Of a DNA stretch of 64,000 nucleotides, positions 52,882 through 61,282 are shown one piece after another. Numbering within the stretch: position 1 is the first letter of the stretch; every line of letters starts with the position of its first letter. The notes beneath the pieces were generated by a model. The model had not been told where the DNA came from. It saw nothing but the letters and a program-made list of their open reading frames with translations, and ran no database searches. Both the position numbers and the translations under genes were made by a program. This DNA is from Bradyrhizobium sp. 4 (lineage in GTDB: Bacteria > Pseudomonadota > Alphaproteobacteria > Rhizobiales > Xanthobacteraceae), in assembly GCF_023100905.1 (NCBI RefSeq), contig NZ_CP064686.1:1860001-1924000 (forward strand). Reading direction: 5' to 3'.

Positions 52882-55800
52882 ATGTTGGATGCGTCCGCCA
52901 GGCAGGGGATACTCAAGCCCATCCGGCTTTTGCTCGTCGATCCACAGCCGATCGTTTTGCAGGGACTGAGGTCGGTCCTCGGCACGCAGCCGGATTTCGA
53001 CGTTGTCGCAGCGTCCAGCGATCGGACAAGCTGCCTCCAAGCAATTCGGAAGCTGACGCCTGACGTCGCGCTTCTTGCCGACAAGGTGCCGGATCTCACG
53101 GTCGCCGAGATCCTCGCGATCGTGAAGGCTGAGAAGCTCTCCACGCGCCTGGTGTTCTTCACCGAGTCCGACACCGACCACGATATGACTGCAGCCATCG
53201 CAGCCGGCGCCTGCAGCGCAATTTCGAAATATGCCTCTCCCGCCACGATGCTGCGATCACTGCGGCTGATGACGAAAAGCGGTGTGGCACTGGAGAAGTC
53301 CGATCTCTCGGCAGCCGGCAAGGAAGCGGACGGCGACGGCAAAGTCGAAAAGATGCTGGAACTGTTGACGCAACGGGAACGTCAAATTGCACGACTCGTG
53401 GCGGAAGGACTATCGAACAAGGAGATCGCGCGCCAGCTCAACGTTTCCGACGGGACGGTCAAAGTCCACCTGTACAATATTTTCCAGAAGCTTGAGATCA
53501 CCAACAGAACTGTGCTCGCGACCATCGCATTGCTGCAACGCCCCTCAGGCCTGGCCGCGCTCTCGCTGGCATTTCTGGCGTTCGCAATTGCGGACGAACT
53601 CAAGGCGTCGGAAGCGAACGATATCTTGCCGGATGAGAACGGCGTCGGCCACGCGGACGAGCACGCGGGATACGAGCACGCGGCCTACGAGCCATGGAAA
53701 AAAGGGATTCTCCGGCACCTCGTCGTTTGGGAATCCGGCGAGACGCCCACGCAAGCCCAGAGAGATCTGTTCGCCAAGGCCGTCCAAATCACGAACCCGG
53801 CGGCCGCAATGGAAGCGCTGCGCACGGCCGAGCAATCTGGAGGCTCGAAAGCGTGGACACACCACGGTCCAGCAGGATCGGGCGCGCCCGATCTTCCGCG
53901 CTTATTGCGAGAAGCGATCGACATACAGACCGGTGACGACCCGGCCCCGGAACATCAATTCCCGCGGCTTCTTTCCAATGCGACCTCGATGCACGGAGGG
54001 TATGGCAACTTTGCTATTCTCACCGGTGCGTTGATCTACGCACTGCAGGACCCTCATCTCGCCGCGCACGCGCATGACCTCCGGGACGCCTCGATCGACA
54101 GCATCCTGGCCGCCACCGAAGAGAGTGCGACCACAAAGCTGGCCGCGATCACCCATGCCGCCGCCAATCCTGACGACCATTCAGCCCCAAGTTTTCTTTC
54201 GCAGGATGTCCGCCTGTCTTCCGCCGTTGTGACCGCTGGACACGACAATGCCACTCAAGAAGGCGCTCTGGTTCAAAAAGGCGCAGGCGATGCGGGTAAC
54301 AATATCCATACACCTGTTGGCGCGGACCCTGGTCACGGTGCCGGTAGCGGCGTAGGCGGCAACGTTGAAAAAGTTGTTTATCGCTCCCCGATCGACTCCG
54401 AGTCTGACCATTTCAACTCGACCTCACCCGACACTGTGTTCGATTTCGCGTCGGGGCCGGGCAGGATCAATCTTGCGGCTTTCGGAGCGCTTGCCTGGCT
54501 GCATATGACGGCGGCAACCAAGTCTATACCGCCACATACACTCGCCTGGGTCTACGACTCCGCAAGCAATGAAACGATCGTCTATGTGAATGCGACCGAT
54601 CGTGTCCTTGATGTCGGCGATCGCGGCCTGCTGGAAATCCATCTCGAGGGGATTGTGGCCGTTGCGGAGGCGGATGTCGGCTCCGAGCCAGATGGTGCGG
54701 CTGTTGCGACCACCTTGGAGCAGCTCGAAGCAGTGCTGATATCGGCGACCGAAACCGATGCGACTGTTTCGAAGGATCATGTCCAAACCACTATCGAGGG
54801 GAGCGAGAGCTCGCTCGGGACGTCTGGAGCCTGGGCGATTCTGGCCAACGGCGGCTCGGACTTCCAGTTCGGGCAGGCTCGCTTGGGAACGTCGACGAGG
54901 CTCGGAAGCTCCACCGGCGCATCGGCGGATGCAACGGAAGAGAGCGATGGTGCGTCTGCCGCGTCGGCTCACGGATCATCCATCGAGCTTGCGCATAGCG
55001 CGACGGCCCCGGTAGCCGCAAATGTCGCATCGAACAGTGGTCCGGCCAATACGGGCAACGGCGTTTCGTCGACTGCACCGAACGAGATCGGCCAACCCAA
55101 TATCGTAACCGTCGACAACGCGGGGCACGGCAACTCGCAGCACGCTTCAGACCCATCGACTGAAGCTGGCTCCAAACCGGGCAACGGCGTCGGCAATGGC
55201 GCCGAGCATCACGATAAGGGCCCCGAGGCTCCGGGAGGGTCAGCGAAGAAGGCAGAACCAGACGGCGCGGAACACGGCAAAGCCGGGCACTCAAACGCTG
55301 CAAAAGCACCGGACGCAGCTAAGACCGATCCGGACGTCGCAACGGACGCCAACGCGGGTCACGGCAACTCAAAGCACGCTTCGGAGCCGGGGTCTGCAAA
55401 AGCGGCAGCCGACGAATCGACTGAAGCTGGCTCCAAACCGGGCCCTGGCGTCGGCAATGGCGCCGAGCATCACGATAAGGCCTCTGAGGCTCCGGGAGGG
55501 TTAACGAAGAAGGCAGAACCAGCGGGCGAGGATCATGGTAAATCCGGGCACTCAACCGCACCGGACGCAGCCGAGATCGATCCAGGCGCCGCAACGGCTG
55601 CCGGCGCAGTCCACGGCAACTCGCAGCACGCTTCGAAACCAGAGTCTGCAAAGGCGGCAGCCGGCGAACCGACTGAAGCCGGCTCCAATCCGGGCAACGG
55701 CGGCGAGCACCACGCTTCGGCTTCTGATGCGGCGCACGGACCAGCGAAGACGGCAGAACCAGGGGCTGCGGAACACGGCAAATCCGGGCACTCATCCGCT

Positions 55801-56724
55801 GCAAACGCATCGGACGCGGCCGATATCGATCCGGTCGCCGCAGCGGTCGCCAACGCTGGCCACGGCAACTCGCAACACGCTTCGAAGCCAGACTCTACGA
55901 AGGCGGCAGCCAGCGAAGCAAGTGAAGCTGGCTCCAAACCGGGCAATGATGGCGGCCATGGCGCCGATGATCATCACGCTTCGGCTTCTGAAGCCGCGCA
56001 AGCATCAGCAACGACGGCAGAAACAGGCGGCGCGGAACACGGCAAATCCGGGCACTCATCCGCTGCAAACGCATCGGACGCAGCTGAGACCGATCCGGGC
56101 GTCGCAACGGCCGCCAGCGCAGGCCACGGCAACTCGCAGCACGTTTCGGAGCCGGGATCTGCAAAGGGAGCAGCCGCGGAATCGACTGAAGCTGGCTCCA
56201 AGCCGGGCAACAGCGTCGGCCATGGCGCCGAGCATCAGGCTTCGGCTTTTGATGCGGGGCAGGGACCAGCGAAGACGGCAGAACCAGCCACCGTGGACCA
56301 CGGCAACCCGGACAACGAGTTACACTCGGCCTCTGCGAACGCGTCGCAAGCAGCCGACATCACAGAGCCGAGCGTCGCAGCAGGCGGTAACGCCGGACGC
56401 GGTAACTCGCAGCACCCTGCGCAATCTGCTGCAGTCGCATCAGAAGAGGCACACCCGACCAAAGCTGCGTTCGAAACCGGCGGCCTGGACCAAGGACCGG
56501 TGTTCCGCTTCGATAAAGGCGCAACCCCTGCTACTCCTGTCGCGGTGGGTGAGCTTAAAAAACTCGATGATCCGCTGGGTTCGCACGTTCCGTCCAGTCA
56601 GGAAGAAGGCCTCGGGTTTAACGTCAACATCGTCCCTCATGCACTGAACGGACACGCGGACGATCACGGCAATAGCGGTGCGCATCAAGCCATTGTGCCT
56701 GTGCATCATGATTTGCTGATTTGA
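52882..56724 (+). CDS. Fusion: pseudo-receiver + LuxR HTH + RTX-like domain + His/Gly repeats
   Basis: A 1280-residue protein of unknown role. Residues 14-132 form a response-regulator receiver fold, but the phosphoacceptor position is Ala66 (LLADKVPD) and the acidic pocket has only Asp20; Thr94 and Lys116 remain. Residues 161-215 are a canonical LuxR/FixJ DNA-binding domain, followed by a hydrophobic stretch LAALSLAFLAFAIA (about 224-237). Residues 514-598 (FDFASGPGRINLAAF ... LLEIHLEGIV) resemble the C-terminal domain of RTX/serralysin-type secreted proteins. Residues 748-1190 hold six repeats of 78-91 residues built on HGNSQHAS, EAGSKPGN and EHGKSGHSSAANA. The frame is unbroken. I infer a regulator with a disordered His-rich tail; an adhesin-type origin of the tail is possible. 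Confidence 0.85.
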   Translation: MLDASARQGILKPIRLLLVDPQPIVLQGLRSVLGTQPDFDVVAASSDRTSCLQAIRKLTPDVALLADKVPDLTVAEILAIVKAEKLSTRLVFFTESDTDHDMTAAIAAGACSAISKYASPATMLRSLRLMTKSGVALEKSDLSAAGKEADGDGKVEKMLELLTQRERQIARLVAEGLSNKEIARQLNVSDGTVKVHLYNIFQKLEITNRTVLATIALLQRPSGLAALSLAFLAFAIADELKASEANDILPDENGVGHADEHAGYEHAAYEPWKKGILRHLVVWESGETPTQAQRDLFAKAVQITNPAAAMEALRTAEQSGGSKAWTHHGPAGSGAPDLPRLLREAIDIQTGDDPAPEHQFPRLLSNATSMHGGYGNFAILTGALIYALQDPHLAAHAHDLRDASIDSILAATEESATTKLAAITHAAANPDDHSAPSFLSQDVRLSSAVVTAGHDNATQEGALVQKGAGDAGNNIHTPVGADPGHGAGSGVGGNVEKVVYRSPIDSESDHFNSTSPDTVFDFASGPGRINLAAFGALAWLHMTAATKSIPPHTLAWVYDSASNETIVYVNATDRVLDVGDRGLLEIHLEGIVAVAEADVGSEPDGAAVATTLEQLEAVLISATETDATVSKDHVQTTIEGSESSLGTSGAWAILANGGSDFQFGQARLGTSTRLGSSTGASADATEESDGASAASAHGSSIELAHSATAPVAANVASNSGPANTGNGVSSTAPNEIGQPNIVTVDNAGHGNSQHASDPSTEAGSKPGNGVGNGAEHHDKGPEAPGGSAKKAEPDGAEHGKAGHSNAAKAPDAAKTDPDVATDANAGHGNSKHASEPGSAKAAADESTEAGSKPGPGVGNGAEHHDKASEAPGGLTKKAEPAGEDHGKSGHSTAPDAAEIDPGAATAAGAVHGNSQHASKPESAKAAAGEPTEAGSNPGNGGEHHASASDAAHGPAKTAEPGAAEHGKSGHSSAANASDAADIDPVAAAVANAGHGNSQHASKPDSTKAAASEASEAGSKPGNDGGHGADDHHASASEAAQASATTAETGGAEHGKSGHSSAANASDAAETDPGVATAASAGHGNSQHVSEPGSAKGAAAESTEAGSKPGNSVGHGAEHQASAFDAGQGPAKTAEPATVDHGNPDNELHSASANASQAADITEPSVAAGGNAGRGNSQHPAQSAAVASEEAHPTKAAFETGGLDQGPVFRFDKGATPATPVAVGELKKLDDPLGSHVPSSQEEGLGFNVNIVPHALNGHADDHGNSGAHQAIVPVHHDLLI
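54421..54675 (+). other. RTX/serralysin-C-like segment within the fusion protein
   Basis: This part of the 52882-56724 gene (residues 514-598) contains TVFDFASGPGRINLAAFGAL, PPHTLAWVYDSASNETIVYV and RVLDVGDRGLLEIHLEGI. The 'DFxxGxDRIxLxxF' start and a closing 'LEIxLxGI' strand are the pattern at the end of type-I-secreted RTX proteins. Here it is internal and no GGXGXDXUX repeats precede it. Confidence 0.55.
55123..56460 (+). repeat. Six imperfect coding repeats of 234-273 bp
   Basis: Repeat starts (codon for Gly of GHGNS) are at 55123, 55357, 55609, 55858, 56122 and 56395, giving unit lengths of 78, 84, 83, 88 and 91 residues. Every unit begins HGNSQH or a variant. Units 3 and 4 share long identical stretches, so they duplicated most recently; unit 6 is partial and divergent. 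Every spacing is a multiple of three, so the frame is kept. Confidence 0.9.
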
Positions 56725-56869
56725 ACTGTGATCGCGACGGGGCAATGACTGGCGGGCTCCGACTTTGGTGAGAGACTTCCCGCGACCGAACGTATCGGCG
56801 AGCGCATCTGCCTGGTCTCGCGTCTCAGAAACGTAACGCTTCCGCGGATCAGCCTCTTTGCTGAATTGT

Positions 56870-57085
56870 TCAGGGTTGCAGCCGTGAGAGCAGACGTTGC
56901 CGATCCTGATCGCGACGTCGCTGCTCCATGCGCATCCGTTCGAGTTCGCCTTCGGCTTTGGCTGTGTCCTCGTTCTGGCGCTTCATTTCAATGATCAGCG
57001 CCTCTTGCTCGGCGAGCCGCCGTTCTCCTTCGACGACCTCGCGTTCGATCTGGCTCAGCTCATCGTATATCGCCGTCGTGTACAT
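56870..57085 (-). CDS. Small coiled-coil protein (71 aa)
   Basis: A 71-residue protein starting MYTTAIYDELSQIEREVVEG. The remainder is a single amphipathic helix rich in Glu, Arg and Gln, with heptad-like spacing, that is, a short coiled coil. Start at ATG 57085; a longer in-frame start lacks coding character. No domain recognised. The gene is converging with the large fusion gene, ending 145 bp after its stop. Confidence 0.65.
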   Translation of the reverse strand: MYTTAIYDELSQIEREVVEGERRLAEQEALIIEMKRQNEDTAKAEGELERMRMEQRRRDQDRQRLLSRLQP

Positions 57086-57461
57086 CGCGATCCTCGCGCG
57101 GCCGTGCTGCAGAAGGCACGCCGGAGAGCAGTTTTCGCCTCTTCCAGGAGCTTGATCGGGCCGCTTGGTGCGGCCTTGACCGAAGCGCAAGGCGCATGAC
57201 TTTCAACTCAATCAGCTTCTCGAACGTTCCGGCTGTTTCCATTTTTTCCCGAGCTTGGATCGGTCGAACGAGCGGCCGTGTTGTAATCATTTTGGCGGAA
57301 GCGGCTCACCTAACACGCGACTGCCTGGAACGGACCTCCTCGCGGCGACAATGCACTCGGCTCAGGGCTGCGCCTCAGTCAAGTTGCAAACAAGCGGTCG
57401 GCACAATATCGTCGATCGTCCGCCCGCATGTCTGACGTCCGATCTTTCAGGAGCCAACACT
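57086..57461. other. 376-bp gap upstream of the TauD-family gene
   Basis: No gene, repeat family or RNA recognised. It contains the divergent upstream regions of the coiled-coil gene and the dioxygenase gene, and a CAGGAG ribosome site at 57449-57454 before the latter. Confidence 0.5.
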
Positions 57462-58535
57462 ATGAATGTGGTCTCAGTGCCCGGCGGGATCCATCGCCCT
57501 CCAGGGAAGGTCGATATCCCGTCTGCCTGGCGGGGCGCTGAGATGAAAGCCAATCCCGATCGATGGTTGATATCGCTTGCGGCCGGCGAGATCGCGGAAC
57601 TTGAGGGCGCGGCTGAAACGTATCTGGGCAAAAACAAAAGAATTGCCGAGATCACGAAGGAAAGCTTTCCGCTTCCCCGCTTCGGCGCGCATCTGGAAGA
57701 GCTTAAGACAACGCTCCTGGCTGGCCTTGGCTTCGAAGTGATCCGCGGCCTGCCGGTGGCAAAATATAACCAGGAGCTCGCCGCGACGATATTTTGTGGG
57801 GTGGGCGCGCATCTTGGATCGGCGCGGTCTCAGAATGCAGCGGGTCACATTCTCGGTCACGTCCGTGACACCGGCGCCGATGCGAAGGATCCGAACACCC
57901 GCATTTATCAAACCTCGGAACGGCAGACATTCCACACGGATTCGTCCGACGTGGTTGGATTGTTATGCATTCGCGAGGCGATGGAGGGAGGGGATTCTCT
58001 CCTTGTCAGTACGACGACAATCTACAACGAGATGTTTGACAGGCGTCCCGACCTTGCCACCCTCTTGTTTGATCCGATCGCGACAGACCGGCGAGGCGAG
58101 GTGCCGGAGAACGAAAAGCCATATCTTGAAATCCCGGTGCTGAATTGGCATGCGGGGTTCCTGACCGGGTTCTATCAGCGCCAGTATATCGATAGTGCGC
58201 AGCGCTTCCCCGATGCGCCGAGACTGACTCCGGCTCACGTCGAGGCGCTCGATCTCTTCGACACGCTCGCAAATGATCCCGGGCTGCATTTCGGCATGCG
58301 GCTTCAGCCGGGTGACATGCAGTTCGTTTACAATCATGCCTTGCTGCATGACCGGACCGGATTCCGTGATTGGCCCGATGCAGGCCAGAAGCGTCATCTG
58401 TTGCGCCTTTGGCTCAGCATGGAAGGCGACCGGCCGCTGCCCGACTGTTTCAAACAGCGCTATGGCTCGATTGAGATTGGCAACCGCGGCGGCATCATCA
58501 CCAAAGGTACCAGTTTGAACGTCCCGTTGGATTGA
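57462..58535 (+). CDS. TauD/TfdA family Fe(II)/2-oxoglutarate dioxygenase
   Basis: A 357-residue dioxygenase. The iron ligands are His158 and Asp160 in QTFHTDSSD and most probably His296 in NHALLHDRTGF; the 2-oxoglutarate-binding Arg lies in RHLLRLWLSM shortly after. The N-terminal 70 residues and the protein length (longer than TauD's 283) suggest a group acting on larger substrates, such as fatty or amino-acid derivatives. Start at ATG 57462 behind CAGGAG; the frame is open further upstream without similarity. The substrate is unknown and no obvious pathway partners adjoin it. Confidence 0.87.
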   Translation: MNVVSVPGGIHRPPGKVDIPSAWRGAEMKANPDRWLISLAAGEIAELEGAAETYLGKNKRIAEITKESFPLPRFGAHLEELKTTLLAGLGFEVIRGLPVAKYNQELAATIFCGVGAHLGSARSQNAAGHILGHVRDTGADAKDPNTRIYQTSERQTFHTDSSDVVGLLCIREAMEGGDSLLVSTTTIYNEMFDRRPDLATLLFDPIATDRRGEVPENEKPYLEIPVLNWHAGFLTGFYQRQYIDSAQRFPDAPRLTPAHVEALDLFDTLANDPGLHFGMRLQPGDMQFVYNHALLHDRTGFRDWPDAGQKRHLLRLWLSMEGDRPLPDCFKQRYGSIEIGNRGGIITKGTSLNVPLD

Positions 58536-58720
58536 CGTTCCGGATGGTTTGAACCGGAAGCCCAGACCCAACTTGGCCTCGCAAGCTCTAGCGGCAGGAG
58601 CAGGCCGGACAATCCCTTCGACAGCGCCAAGCTGAAACTCTCAACGTGGCTCGACGCGACCAGGGCGAGTATCCATAAATGCCGCTTGTCGGCGTAAAGC
58701 GGACTTACGCATCACCCGAG

Positions 58721-59632
58721 CTACTTGAATGCCGCGGTCTCCGCCGGGGCGGGTGTACTTGGCCGCACGAATACAATGGTGGAGTTCACTGGAATTTCCG
58801 CGTTCTCGCGGGTGCCCTGGCCGATGAGAATGAGGCCTGCTCCACCATTGGCCACCGTCAGGATGACCGGTTCACCCGCCCATGTCCTGATCGGCTCCAT
58901 CCCGATGATGAGAAACTCACCGATTGGCTGGTCCAAGTACTGAAGTCTCAGCTGCGGAGCGATTTCTGCGGGCGCAAGTCCGAAACCCAGCCGTTGCGCG
59001 CGCGCATAGATTTCGGTCAACGACGCTGTCTCGCCCTTGAAGCCGAGCTCCGCGGCCGAGACAGGGACGAGCTGCACGTCCGTTTTCTTGCCACTCAGAG
59101 TAAAAGCCGGCCGCGCAAGGACTTCAGCAGCGGCGCTTCCGACGTCGCAGCCCATTGCACTCATCGCCTTGCGAAGGGCGCGCATGTCCCTGAACGTCCC
59201 TATCGCAATCGTCTTCCACAGCCGAACATCGGCGGCCGAACTGACGGGAGTCTGCGATCGCTGCACCGGAGGAGCAGTCTTGAGGTCCAGGTGATTGCGC
59301 AGAACGTCCTGCGCGGTGCATTGAGCTTTGGCCTCGCTAGCGAAAGCGAGGATAAGCGCGCCACAGAGCAGCAGGGCAATAACGCCGACGTCGCGTTCTG
59401 TCGAACGATTCGGCCTCGCGATGTCTCGGTGCGAGGCGATGTAATCGATCTCGCCGCGCGTCGTGCCGATGTCCATGAGCTCCCTGTCGCTGAGGCCGCG
59501 CAGGGTCGCTTGTGCACGCCGGCGTCTACGGCGCTCCCGCCATGTGCTCAAGAATTGCTGGACGAGGCTGACAACGCGCTGCGTTGATCCGAAGGGCCGT
59601 CGCATCCATGCGGCGCCATAGATCACGCTCAT
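58721..59632 (-). CDS. DUF1127 domain fused to a periplasmic protein
   Basis: A 303-residue protein. Residues 24-68 (WRERRRRRRAQATLRGLSDR, ELMDIGTTRGEIDYIAS) are a DUF1127 domain, normally an independent 40-70-residue protein. A membrane helix at about 81-99 (VIALLLCGALILAFASEA) follows, then a 200-residue exported part with two Cys and IGEFLIIGMEPIRTWAGEPV. Start at ATG 59632. DUF1127 proteins in Agrobacterium bind RNA and affect phosphate/carbon use; the exported part is unrecognised. This fusion is uncommon. Confidence 0.75.
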   Translation of the reverse strand: MSVIYGAAWMRRPFGSTQRVVSLVQQFLSTWRERRRRRRAQATLRGLSDRELMDIGTTRGEIDYIASHRDIARPNRSTERDVGVIALLLCGALILAFASEAKAQCTAQDVLRNHLDLKTAPPVQRSQTPVSSAADVRLWKTIAIGTFRDMRALRKAMSAMGCDVGSAAAEVLARPAFTLSGKKTDVQLVPVSAAELGFKGETASLTEIYARAQRLGFGLAPAEIAPQLRLQYLDQPIGEFLIIGMEPIRTWAGEPVILTVANGGAGLILIGQGTRENAEIPVNSTIVFVRPSTPAPAETAAFK

Positions 59633-59692
59633 CGCAATCTCCTTTGGCTTGCTTCTCACCGAGGGCTAAGGTGCCAATGCTCGGTCCGGCAC

Positions 59693-59850
59693 GCTTGACG
59701 AGGGGCTTACATTTTTCTCACCGGCGGCTTATTCTTTGCGTCCAAGGCGGTGCGGGGGCGTTTCCGTGCGGCTGACGTCGGCCGATCCCGCGACGCTGGG
59801 CAAGGCACACTTGATATTCGGCTTACATTTTTCCGTTCGAAGGCCTATCC
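59693..59850. promoter_or_regulatory. Paired direct repeats upstream of the winged-helix regulator
   Basis: GGCTTACATTTTTC occurs at 59704-59717 and again at 59820-59833, 116 bp apart, each preceded by GGCACrCTTGA and followed by related sequence, so each copy is an imperfect unit of about 50 bp. Each also contains a TTGAC/TTGAT -35-like box. Located 76-206 bp before the regulator start at 59910, they may be operators or two promoters. Confidence 0.45.
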
Positions 59851-59909
59851 TCGCCGGACAATCGCTGCGGCGCTCTCGGAAGTAGAGGGCAAGCCTGGGG
59901 AATGGTGCC

Positions 59910-60998
59910 ATGCGCTATTTCTTCGAGGACTGTGTGCTGGATACCGACCGGCGCGAGTTGCGGCGCGGGGCCGATGCCGTGCCTACGACGCCACAGGTAC
60001 TTGATCTGCTCGGCTATTTGATCCGCAGCAGGGATCGCGTCGTCAGCAAGGATGATCTCATAAACGCGATTTGGAATGGTCGGATCGTGTCCGACGCGGC
60101 GCTGACGACCCGATTGAACGCGGTCCGACGCGCGATCGGCGACTCAGGCGTGCAACAACGTCTTATCAAGACATTTCCACGAAAGGGCTTTCGTTTCGTG
60201 GGCGCTGTCCACGATGACGAGCGATGTCCCGAAACTGCGGTGACATCAGGCGCCCTCGCAGAACCGGCGAATCTTGCGCGCGCAGCCGCGGAGGCAGCGG
60301 TTTTGGTCCCGGAGTTCTCCGAAAAAGTAGCTTTCAAATGGCGGTCCAAGAACTGGGTGCGTCACATCAGAGGCCCTCTGAAGTTCGTCGGCGGGACGCT
60401 GGCGTCGGTTGCTGCCATCGGTGCAATTGCCGGCGGCCTTGTCGGTTATTGGAATGTTTGGAAGACGCTCCGTACCGACGCGGTTCAGGAAGCTCGAGAG
60501 CTTCACGGACAGCCGATAGTCAGGCCCGAGATCGCGCATCGTCTCTCTCTCATCGTGTTGCCCTTCGCCAACCTCAACAACGATCCAGAGCAGGATCACC
60601 TTGCCGATGCCATCACGACAGATTTGACGACCGATCTTGCGCGAGCGCCCGCCACTTTCGTCATCGGACGCGAGGCCGCCCGCACCTACAAGAATAAGTC
60701 GATCGATCTGAAGCAGCTTGGAACGGATATCGGCACCCGCTGGGCGGTGCGCGGCGCGGTGAAGCGCAGCGGAGATCAGGTGCGGATCAGCGTATCGCTG
60801 ACTGATCTTCAGACTGCGCACGACGTATGGTCCGACCGGTTCGACGGCGATCGGACAGATCTAGCCATCTTGCAGAAGAATATCACGGTGCGGCTCCTCT
60901 GTGTTGCGCACCTGCAACTCCGCCAATACGAAGAAGCCATCGAACCGTGTAGCCGATCGCTAAATATCGGCGCGGGCCTTCAGGCTTACACAAGCTGA
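59910..60998 (+). CDS. CadC-like winged-helix regulator, C-terminus decayed
   Basis: A 362-residue protein. Residues 1-98 are an OmpR/PhoB-type winged helix without a receiver (MRYFFEDCVLDTDRREL, LIKTFPRKGFRFVG). A membrane helix is at about 158-181, and 211-310 resemble the TolB/FlgO-like part of adenylate-cyclase-type TPR regulators. At residue 319 (LAILQKNIT) the sequence jumps to a late TPR fragment (QLRQYEEAIEPCSRSLNIGA) and then stops, whereas relatives carry several hundred more residues. KLISAYG continues in another frame just after the stop. I regard it as an internally deleted, frameshifted regulator, perhaps still DNA-binding. Confidence 0.7.
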   Translation: MRYFFEDCVLDTDRRELRRGADAVPTTPQVLDLLGYLIRSRDRVVSKDDLINAIWNGRIVSDAALTTRLNAVRRAIGDSGVQQRLIKTFPRKGFRFVGAVHDDERCPETAVTSGALAEPANLARAAAEAAVLVPEFSEKVAFKWRSKNWVRHIRGPLKFVGGTLASVAAIGAIAGGLVGYWNVWKTLRTDAVQEARELHGQPIVRPEIAHRLSLIVLPFANLNNDPEQDHLADAITTDLTTDLARAPATFVIGREAARTYKNKSIDLKQLGTDIGTRWAVRGAVKRSGDQVRISVSLTDLQTAHDVWSDRFDGDRTDLAILQKNITVRLLCVAHLQLRQYEEAIEPCSRSLNIGAGLQAYTS

Positions 60999-61075
60999 TC
61001 TCGGCCTACGGCCGACGGGACAAATGGGAGTTGCCGTGACAGTGCTGGCTGCACCACTTAAGCGAGATACGATAA

Positions 61076-61282
61076 TTACAGGCAGGGCGTTCCGAGGATG
61101 GCCTTCTGCTTCCAGGAATTCAGATGCTGAAAGTATCCGCCGAGGGACTCGGCCAGCAACGTGTAACGGCCGTCAGTCCCTTGGTGACCGACAGGCGGCT
61201 GTCCCATGATTGAATTCCCTGCCAGACGCCTGCGAGCCGTCGGTTGCGAGCGCGCTGCGTCTTTCGGAATGTCCTGCTCCAT
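61076..61282 (-). CDS. Small ORF with good ribosome site (68 aa)
   Basis: A 68-residue reading frame starting MEQDIPKDAARSQPTARRRL at ATG 61282, with GGCGGAGGCGACA directly upstream (a full GGAGG). The rest (GYFQHLNSWKQKAILGTPCL) has no recognised domain. It might be a real small protein or a chance frame; the ribosome site is the main argument. Confidence 0.35.
   Translation of the reverse strand: MEQDIPKDAARSQPTARRRLAGNSIMGQPPVGHQGTDGRYTLLAESLGGYFQHLNSWKQKAILGTPCL

Noticed and set aside
55123..56460. Possible CRISPR array or satellite DNA
   Set aside because: The repeats are 234-273 bp long, lie in frame inside a gene and have no unique spacers.
55535..56647. A 370-codon alternative plus-strand frame inside the repeat region of the fusion gene
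   Set aside because: It repeats because the DNA repeats are in multiples of three; its Arg/Gln/Thr-rich text has no domain, and the main frame carries the receiver and HTH upstream.
61024..61209. A 61-codon plus-strand frame after the decayed regulator
   Set aside because: No ribosome site or domain; the opposite strand at 61076-61282 has a far better ribosome site.
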